From assembly GCA_035765045.1 (NCBI GenBank), contig DASTYI010000112.1:1-64000 (forward strand): 64,000 bases of DNA, read 5' to 3'. This DNA comes from Iamia sp035765045 (lineage in GTDB: Bacteria > Actinomycetota > Acidimicrobiia > Acidimicrobiales > Iamiaceae). The notes below the pieces were generated by a model. The model saw only the letters and a program-made list of their open reading frames with translations, was not told where the DNA came from and did no database searches. Positions 58,916 through 64,000 of this stretch are shown one piece after another. How positions within the stretch are numbered: the stretch's first letter is position 1; each line of letters opens with the position of its first letter. Both the position numbers and the translations under genes were made by a program.

Positions 58916-59308
58916 CGTCGGCCCAACCTAGAGGCTCGCGGCCCCGACCGGACCGTGGCTGACGCCAGAGCGAGGCCCGGGCGCGACGGACCCCCGGGGA
59001 GCGACCCCGGGGGTCCGTCGTCGAAGGGGCATCGGCACCGTGGCCGCCGTCGGTGTGAAAGGGCCCGGTGGTCTCGAGGTGGGCGTCGGCGAAGAGGGGC
59101 CGGCGGTCCCGGCAGGTCGTCTCCTCCTCGTCGGCGACCACCGAACGAACGCATCCGTGGGGTCCCTCGAACGGAACGGGCGGTGTCTCAGCCCTTCTGC
59201 TTTGTCAAGGTCAAGCCGGCGACTGCACCATCACCGACCCGGTGACCCCGGTCACGATGCGCCTCCGAGAGCGCGTCGTCAACCCCCGAACGCGCGCGCG
59301 ACGGTCGG
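58916..59308. other. 393-bp intergenic region without a recognised gene
   Basis: The region between mca and the next minus-strand gene contains the hairpin at 58984-59020 and a minus-strand TTGACA-like hexamer (59203-59208) with no good -10. Short open frames exist on both strands but lack family features. A coding-like minus-strand stretch (about 59050-59140) reads VVADEEETTCRDRRPLFADAHLETT, possibly a remnant or a leader; I cannot assign it. No tRNA or riboswitch pattern is visible. Confidence 0.5.
58984..59020 (-). terminator. Perfect 16-bp hairpin upstream of mca
   Basis: CGACGGACCCCCGGGG (58984-58999), loop AGCGA, then its exact reverse complement (59005-59020). It could terminate a minus-strand transcript from the neighbouring membrane-protein gene or act as an attenuator ahead of mca, 69 bp downstream. 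Confidence 0.6.
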
Positions 59309-60163
59309 CTACGCCGCAGCCGCCGCCGCGGCCTTGTCGGCCTTGGCCGACTGGTAGGCACCGAAGCCGAGGGCGATGGCCCCGAGGAGGAAGAAGATGC
59401 CGATCGGGCCCAGCATCACGACGTAGAGCACGCCCGTGACGGCGCAGATCATCAGCGTCCGGGTCCGGGTGAACCGGGTCAGCGAGCGGACGCCCATGAA
59501 CGCGATCAGCACGGGGACGAGGGCGTAGATGGCGGCGGCGACCGGCGGCACCAGGTCGAGCAGACCGACCCGGTAGGCGGCGACGACCGGCTCGTCGGCG
59601 AACTCGTCCTCCTTCACCTCCTCGAGGGCGGCCGGGTCGAGGGCGTCGCCCCCGTCGGCGTGGACGACCACCATGGCGCCGAGCTCGTCGAGCACCGCCG
59701 GCGGGGCCACGGGGGCGACGAACAGCGTCGCTGCGCTCACCACGGCGACCAGCAGGGCGAGGACGGCGGCGCGACCCCCGGGCTGGGCGGTGAGGCGGAG
59801 GAGCAGACCCCGGGGACCGGGGACGTCGGGGACCTCGACCACCTCCGACGGCGGACGGGCGGGGCGGGCCGCCCGGGCCGGGCGGGCGTCGCCCCCATCG
59901 GCCCCGTCACCCGGCGTGGGACGGGGCGGGAACAGCTTGCCGAGCAGGCCGCCGGAGGAGGAGGCCGCCGGGCGGGCCGGCTCCTTGGCCAGGTTGGTCG
60001 TGCCCCCGCTCTTGGCCTTGGCCCGGGTCGGCGTCTCCTCGACGGTGCGCGACGGGCGGGTCGCGGCCCGCTTGGCACCCTCGGTGCGCGCCTGGCGGTT
60101 CTGCCGCTCCTGGCGGTTGCGGGCCTGACGACGGCGCTTGGCCGCATCCTTGTCAGCGGGCAC
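59309..60163 (-). CDS. Membrane protein with basic disordered N-terminus
   Basis: A 284-residue protein. A highly basic, disordered N-terminal third (PADKDAAKRRRQARNRQERQNRQARTEG) is followed by Pro/Arg-rich linker and three transmembrane helices (about 132-152, 200-224 and 236-268). The last two resemble small TMEM-like membrane proteins found in Acidimicrobiia. The chosen GTG start places the basic run at the N-terminus. Function unknown. Confidence 0.6.
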   Translation of the reverse strand: MPADKDAAKRRRQARNRQERQNRQARTEGAKRAATRPSRTVEETPTRAKAKSGGTTNLAKEPARPAASSSGGLLGKLFPPRPTPGDGADGGDARPARAARPARPPSEVVEVPDVPGPRGLLLRLTAQPGGRAAVLALLVAVVSAATLFVAPVAPPAVLDELGAMVVVHADGGDALDPAALEEVKEDEFADEPVVAAYRVGLLDLVPPVAAAIYALVPVLIAFMGVRSLTRFTRTRTLMICAVTGVLYVVMLGPIGIFFLLGAIALGFGAYQSAKADKAAAAAAA

Positions 60164-60185
60164 TGCTACACACTCCGGGGTGACG

Positions 60186-60842
60186 ATGGTCGGCCGGCAG
60201 CTCGACCGCCGCGAACCTAGTGAACCGTTGCCGCCCGGCCCCCACCGTGGCGTCCGGGGTCTGTCCCGACCAACCCGTCGGCGACCGCTCCTCGCCCTCG
60301 CCCTGCTGACCGGAGCCCTGGTGGGTTGTGGTGGTGGGCCCGATGCCTCGGTCGGGGTCGTGGCGGCCGGCGACACGGTCGAGGTCCGGGCCAAGGCGTG
60401 CGGCGACGGTGGGATCGAGCGGGTCGACGTGGTCGACCCGGCCGCTCCCGAGGAGCCCCTGTGGTCGGCGGTGGCGGACGATCCGGGGGCAGCCCGGCGC
60501 ACCGTGCCGGTGGCGGCCGAGGTGCCCGGCTACGCGGTCGAGGACCACCGGCGTGACGGCGCGCTGCCGGATCGGCGACTGCGGGTCCTCGTCGCCGGTC
60601 CCGACGGCGCCAGCTGGGGCGGACCCCGGTTCACGCCCGGCGACCTGGAGGAGGGCCGTCTCCGGGTCGCCGGCAAGGACGTGGCCCTCGACGAGTGGGA
60701 GGCCGAGCCGGCCCGCTGCCCCGACGTCGGACTCGGCGCCGCCCTGGCCGGGGGCGTGGCCACCGCGGTCGTCGCCGGCCTGCTGTGGCTGATCGTCCGC
60801 GCCCTGGCCCGGGCGGTCCGCCGCTCGGGTGACGCACCCTGA
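60186..60842 (+). CDS. Lipoprotein with C-terminal transmembrane helix
   Basis: A 218-residue protein. A basic leader and hydrophobic segment end in a lipobox-like ALVGC (Cys48), then a soluble beta-rich domain (VEVRAKACGDGGIERVDVVDP...) and a final helix (LAGGVATAVVAGLLWLIVRALARAVRR). Two membrane anchors at both ends are unusual. The domain is not recognised. It is divergent from the membrane protein gene by 22 bp. Confidence 0.55.
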   Translation: MVGRQLDRREPSEPLPPGPHRGVRGLSRPTRRRPLLALALLTGALVGCGGGPDASVGVVAAGDTVEVRAKACGDGGIERVDVVDPAAPEEPLWSAVADDPGAARRTVPVAAEVPGYAVEDHRRDGALPDRRLRVLVAGPDGASWGGPRFTPGDLEEGRLRVAGKDVALDEWEAEPARCPDVGLGAALAGGVATAVVAGLLWLIVRALARAVRRSGDAP

Positions 60843-60853
60843 TCGGCGGCGCG

Positions 60854-60878
60854 CCGCCGGCCCGGCCCCGGCCGGCGG
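60854..60878. terminator. Hairpin between convergent lipoprotein genes
   Basis: CCGCCGGCC (60854-60862) and GGCCGGCGG (60870-60878) form a 9-bp stem with a 7-base loop, 11 bp after one stop and 1 bp before the opposing stop. Probable bidirectional terminator. Confidence 0.5.
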
Positions 60879-60879
60879 G

Positions 60880-61617
60880 TCAGCCGACGAGGCGCTCGGC
60901 GGAGGCGGTGAGGATGTCCTCGTCCAGGTAGGACGGGGCGCCGGGTCGGGTGAGGGCGAGGTGCCAGGCGACGAGGTCGCCGACCCGCACGATGCCGGCC
61001 ACGGCGGTCGACGACTCGTCGGCCACGGTGGCGAGCAGGGCGGAGTCGCCGATCCCGTCCAGCTCCTCGGTCTCGGTCTCGGGCTGGCAGGTCACGAGGG
61101 CCTCGCCCAGCTCGGTGGCGAAGGCCGTGGCGGTGTCGGCGTCGGGGAACCGGAGGATCGCCTGCTGGAAGATCTGGGAGTCCTCGTCGCTGCCGGCGAG
61201 CAGCGCCTGGGCGGCCTGGTCGTCCCAGGTCTCCTCCAGGGTGATGTCCTCGCACAGGTCGGTGTCGAGGCTCCCGTCGCCCAGCGTGTCGTCGGGGGCG
61301 AAGCCGGTGCCGATGACGGCCGGGTCGAGGAGGAGCTCGGCCAGCGGGCTGTCGTTGGGGGGCAGGTTGGGGCTGGTCGTCGACCCGCCCTCGCTGGTGC
61401 TCGACCCGTCCGGCGCCGCGGTCGTGGTGGGGTCCGCCGGCTCGGTGGTGGTGTCGTCTCCGGGTTCGGTGGTGGTGTCGTCGGCCTCGGTCGTGGTGTC
61501 GTCAGCCTCGGTCGTGGTGTCACCGGCGTCGTCGTCACCGTCGTCGCTGCAACCGGCGAGACCGGCCGGCACGAGCAGGAGGGCGACCAGGAGCAGGGCG
61601 GATCGGCGGCTCGTCAT
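60880..61617 (-). CDS. Lipoprotein with TTTEADD repeats
   Basis: A 245-residue lipoprotein. The signal peptide ends LAGC (Cys23). It is followed by an acidic Thr-rich stalk with TTTEADD/TTTEPGD repeats (about 33-80) and a soluble domain (PLAELLLDPAVIGTGFAPDDTLGDG...; LVTCQPETETEELDGIGDSALL). The domain is reminiscent of PknH-like extracytoplasmic sensor domains. Two Cys may form a disulfide. Surface-exposed by inference. Confidence 0.7.
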   Translation of the reverse strand: MTSRRSALLLVALLLVPAGLAGCSDDGDDDAGDTTTEADDTTTEADDTTTEPGDDTTTEPADPTTTAAPDGSSTSEGGSTTSPNLPPNDSPLAELLLDPAVIGTGFAPDDTLGDGSLDTDLCEDITLEETWDDQAAQALLAGSDEDSQIFQQAILRFPDADTATAFATELGEALVTCQPETETEELDGIGDSALLATVADESSTAVAGIVRVGDLVAWHLALTRPGAPSYLDEDILTASAERLVG

Positions 61618-61635
61618 CCGGCAACCCTGGCACAG

Positions 61636-64000
61636 TCAGCGGAAGTCGCGGCTGCGGGCCGGGGCCTGGAGGTCGAGGGCCCAGATCCGCTCGGCGATCA
61701 CGTTGGTGACGCCCTCGGCCCGCTCGAGCCGCCCCCGGACCAGCAGGGCCGGGGCCGACGAGGCCACCCGTCGGTGCCGGGCCCAGCAGCCCTTGGACAC
61801 CACCACGTTGACCAGGCCCGTCTCGTCCTCGAGGTTCACGAAGATCGTGCCGCCGGCGGTGGCCGGCCGCTGGCGGTGGGTCACCACACCGGCGACCAGG
61901 ACCCGGGACGCCTCGCCCCGGCCACCGCTCCCGGCCTCGCCGGCCTCCGCCTCGTCCGCCGGCGACCGCTCGGGGGTCGGACGGGAGCGGGGCCAGCCCC
62001 AGGACGCCGAGGTCACCACCGCCGAGCGGATCCACCCTCCCGCGGCCACCGCGGCCGCCGGCCCCGGCTCGGGCCCCGGCTCCACGAACGCCGGCTCGAC
62101 CCGTCGGACCCCCGGCCCCTCCCCCTCGCCCGCGCTACCCCGACCCCCCGCCCCCGCCGAGCGCTGACCCCCCGCTCCGAGCCCTCCCCCGTCCGTCGCC
62201 CCCTGGTCTCCCCCCGTCGCCCGCCGGACCTCACCGCGGCCAGCCGGTCCCCGGCCTCGCTCGCTCCTCGTCCCCGACCCTCCGCCCACCGCCGCTGCTG
62301 GGGTTGCCTCCTCGAACGCAGCGACAGGCGTGACGAGGCCACCGCCGACGCCGTTCGTCCCGACGAGGGTGTCGGCCGGGGTGGCGGGGTGACGGGCACC
62401 GGGGCGAGGACCGGTGGCGCCGGGGAGGTGGGGGAGGTCGACGGCGGTGACGACACCGAGCTCGGCCAGCTCGCGGCGGACGAAGCGGGTGGGGTGGCCG
62501 TCCGCGCTGATGCTGGTGGCCCACAGGTCGGCCGAGGCCTGCTCGGCCGGGGACATGCCCGGCAACGTGGGGGCCTCGGCACCGGTGACGATGCCGCTCA
62601 GGCGGTCGGGGTGCGACTGTGCCACGGCGCCGACCGTCCACAGGGCCTGGCGACGGCTCGGGCCGAAGCAGTCCAGGGCGCCGGCGGTGGCCAGCGCCTC
62701 CAGGGCGGTGAGGGACGCCCCGCTGCGCCGGGCCAGGTCCTCGGCGTCGGCGTAGGGCCGCTCCGGCCCGTTCGGCCCCTCCGGGTGACGACCCTCGGCG
62801 ATGGTCCGAGCCAGCTCGTCCCCCACCCCCCGGACCGAGCCCAGGCCGAGGCGGACGGCCGGCCCGCCCACGCCCCACATCTCGGGCGGCGCGCCCACCC
62901 ACGAGCGAGGTCCGGCAGGATCGACGCAGTCGACCTCCAGGGTGGCGTCGACCTGGGAGGCGTTGACGTCGGGCCCGCGCACCGGGACCCCGTGGCGGCG
63001 GGCGTCGCGCACCAGCGAGTGGGGGGAGTAGAAGCCCATCGGCTGGGCGTTGAGGAGCCCGACGCAGAAGGCGGCCGGCTGGTACCGCTTCATCCACGAC
63101 GAGGCGTAGACGAGGTAGGCGAAGCTGGCCGAGTGGCTCTCGGGGAAGCCGTAGTTGGCGAAGGCGGCCAGCTTGTCCCACAGGTCCTCGGCCGTCTCCT
63201 CGGGCACCCCCCGCTCGGCGGCCCCCGTGCGGAAGCGCTCGTGGAGCACCTCCATCCGGCGCTGGCTCCGCTTGGACCCCATCGCCTGGCGGAGCTGGTC
63301 GGCGTCGGACGCGCTGAAGCCGGCGACGTCGATGGCCATCTGCATGAGCTGCTCCTGGAACAGCGGCACCCCCAGGGTCTTGGCCAGGGCCCGCTCGCAC
63401 AGCGGGTGGGGGTAGGTGACCTCCTCCTCGCCGTTGCGGCGGCGGATGTAGGGATGGACCGAACCGCCCTGGATCGGCCCGGGGCGGATGAGGGCGACCT
63501 CGACCACCAGGTCGTAGAACCGGCGGGGCCGGAGGCGGGGCAGGGTGGCCATCTGGGCCCGGGACTCGATCTGGAACACCCCGATCGAGTCGGCCCGGCA
63601 GAGCATGGCGTAGACCTCGGGGTCGTCCGGCGGCAGCTTGGCCATGTCGAGCTCCTCCCCCGACCACTCCTTCACGGCGTCGATGGTCAGGTGGAGCGCC
63701 GACAGCATGCCCAGACCCAGCAGGTCGAACTTGACGAGCCCGATGGCGGCGCAGTCGTCCTTGTCCCACTGGAGGACGCTGCGGTCGGCCATCCGGGCCC
63801 ACTCGACCGGGCAGACCTCGACCACCGGGCGATCGCAGATCACCATCCCGCCCGAGTGGATGCCGAGGTGGCGAGGGGCGTCGACCACCTCACGGGCCAG
63901 GTCGAGCACGGCGGGCGGGACATCGACGGTGGTCGGCTCGCCACCGGGACCTCGGACCACCTGGCTGCCGGCCGCGCCAGCACCGATGCCCTGGAGCCCA
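61636..64000 (-). CDS. dnaE2: Error-prone DNA polymerase DnaE2 (5' end outside window)
   Basis: The C-terminal ~790 residues of a C-family polymerase; the frame is open at the right edge. It shows HSGGMVICDRPVVEVCPVEWARMADRSVLQWDKDDCAAIGLVKFDLLGLGML, IGVFQIESRAQMATLPRLRP and GGSVHPYIRRRNGEE, all DnaE2 hallmarks. The C-terminal OB domain (RVLVAGVVTHRQRPATAGGTIFVNLEDETG) is intact. Between DLPHLPGATG and ASRVLVAG about 170 low-complexity residues are inserted. It performs translesion synthesis with ImuA/ImuB; those genes may lie beyond the ends. Confidence 0.93.
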   Translation of the reverse strand, partial: GLQGIGAGAAGSQVVRGPGGEPTTVDVPPAVLDLAREVVDAPRHLGIHSGGMVICDRPVVEVCPVEWARMADRSVLQWDKDDCAAIGLVKFDLLGLGMLSALHLTIDAVKEWSGEELDMAKLPPDDPEVYAMLCRADSIGVFQIESRAQMATLPRLRPRRFYDLVVEVALIRPGPIQGGSVHPYIRRRNGEEEVTYPHPLCERALAKTLGVPLFQEQLMQMAIDVAGFSASDADQLRQAMGSKRSQRRMEVLHERFRTGAAERGVPEETAEDLWDKLAAFANYGFPESHSASFAYLVYASSWMKRYQPAAFCVGLLNAQPMGFYSPHSLVRDARRHGVPVRGPDVNASQVDATLEVDCVDPAGPRSWVGAPPEMWGVGGPAVRLGLGSVRGVGDELARTIAEGRHPEGPNGPERPYADAEDLARRSGASLTALEALATAGALDCFGPSRRQALWTVGAVAQSHPDRLSGIVTGAEAPTLPGMSPAEQASADLWATSISADGHPTRFVRRELAELGVVTAVDLPHLPGATGPRPGARHPATPADTLVGTNGVGGGLVTPVAAFEEATPAAAVGGGSGTRSERGRGPAGRGEVRRATGGDQGATDGGGLGAGGQRSAGAGGRGSAGEGEGPGVRRVEPAFVEPGPEPGPAAAVAAGGWIRSAVVTSASWGWPRSRPTPERSPADEAEAGEAGSGGRGEASRVLVAGVVTHRQRPATAGGTIFVNLEDETGLVNVVVSKGCWARHRRVASSAPALLVRGRLERAEGVTNVIAERIWALDLQAPARSRDFR

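Noticed and set aside
61092..61538. A Thr/Pro-rich minus-strand frame overlapping the lipoprotein
   Set aside because: It is an out-of-frame reading of the TTTEADD repeats; the lipobox frame is the real gene.
1..64000. tRNA, rRNA, CRISPR array, prophage or insertion sequence
   Set aside because: I saw no cloverleaf-like segments with CCA-type ends, no regularly spaced repeats with unique spacers, and no transposase or phage gene.

Overview
The window is a very GC-rich (about 75% by eye), densely coded stretch with extreme G/C at third codon positions, many GTG starts and many 4-bp ATGA/GTGA gene overlaps. The gene content points to an actinobacterium, most plausibly of the class Acidimicrobiia. 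The markers are a mycothiol S-conjugate amidase, several F420/LLM-type oxidoreductases, a GTP-dependent PEP carboxykinase, an InhA-like enoyl reductase, a DnaE2-type polymerase, and an abundance of SDR, thiolase and enoyl-CoA hydratase genes. The class assignment is inference; no rRNA or tRNA gene is present to anchor it. I see no prophage, insertion sequence or CRISPR array: this looks like ordinary chromosome decorated with small palindromic repeats.

Layout. 1-5.2 kb: two tandem paralogous glycosyltransferases (the first cut by the window edge), an enoyl-CoA hydratase, an APH-family kinase and a thiolase. 5.2-10.1 kb (minus strand): an FMN alpha-hydroxy-acid dehydrogenase, then a tight three-gene set of circularly permuted ATP-grasp, alpha-E and transglutaminase proteins. 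10.2-17.3 kb: an SCP2-like protein, SDRs, an LLM oxidoreductase, an rRNA/tRNA methyltransferase, enoyl-CoA hydratase, an F420/PPOX protein and a PAS-GGDEF diguanylate cyclase. 17.4-24.4 kb: a membrane glycosyltransferase-like protein, recG, a DUF2332 protein and a FakA-like DAK protein, divergent from rpmB. 24.5-28 kb: a cold-shock-like protein, pckG, an Lrp-type ligand domain and an NlpC/P60 lipoprotein. 28.1-32.3 kb (minus): a five-gene run of response regulator, histidine kinase, MhuD-like heme monooxygenase, small membrane protein and a frameshifted serine beta-lactamase-like hydrolase. 32.4-38.4 kb: MoxR, DUF58 and VWA genes, an HPP-CBS membrane protein and pyruvate kinase.

38.4-46.4 kb is the most coherent region: an essentially complete type II fatty acid synthase locus. 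A FabZ-like dehydratase is divergent from fabD, a small biotinyl-like protein, fabH, fabG, acpP, fabF, an acyl-CoA carboxylase carboxyltransferase and an InhA-type fabI. The shared intergenic region carries three operator-like 12-mers spaced exactly 20 bp apart. The biotinyl-domain protein contains no lysine at all, so it cannot carry biotin; it resembles in logic the non-biotinylated BADC regulators of plant plastid acetyl-CoA carboxylase and is the best candidate here for something undescribed.

46.4-58 kb: a HAD phosphatase, SCO6745-family protein, VOC protein, LLM oxidoreductase, SDRs (one lacking the catalytic Tyr and Lys), thioesterase, amidase, nitroreductase, UBP zinc finger, thiolase, a nuclease lipoprotein and a ChbG-type deacetylase. 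58-64 kb: mca, membrane and lipoproteins, and the 3' part of dnaE2, which carries a long low-complexity insertion and runs off the right edge.

Repeats: several small families recur between genes. These are a two-copy 50-bp palindrome in upstream regions, a two-copy 44-bp perfect hairpin at convergent gene ends, and a set of nested palindromes near 6.5 kb and 43.9-44.1 kb.
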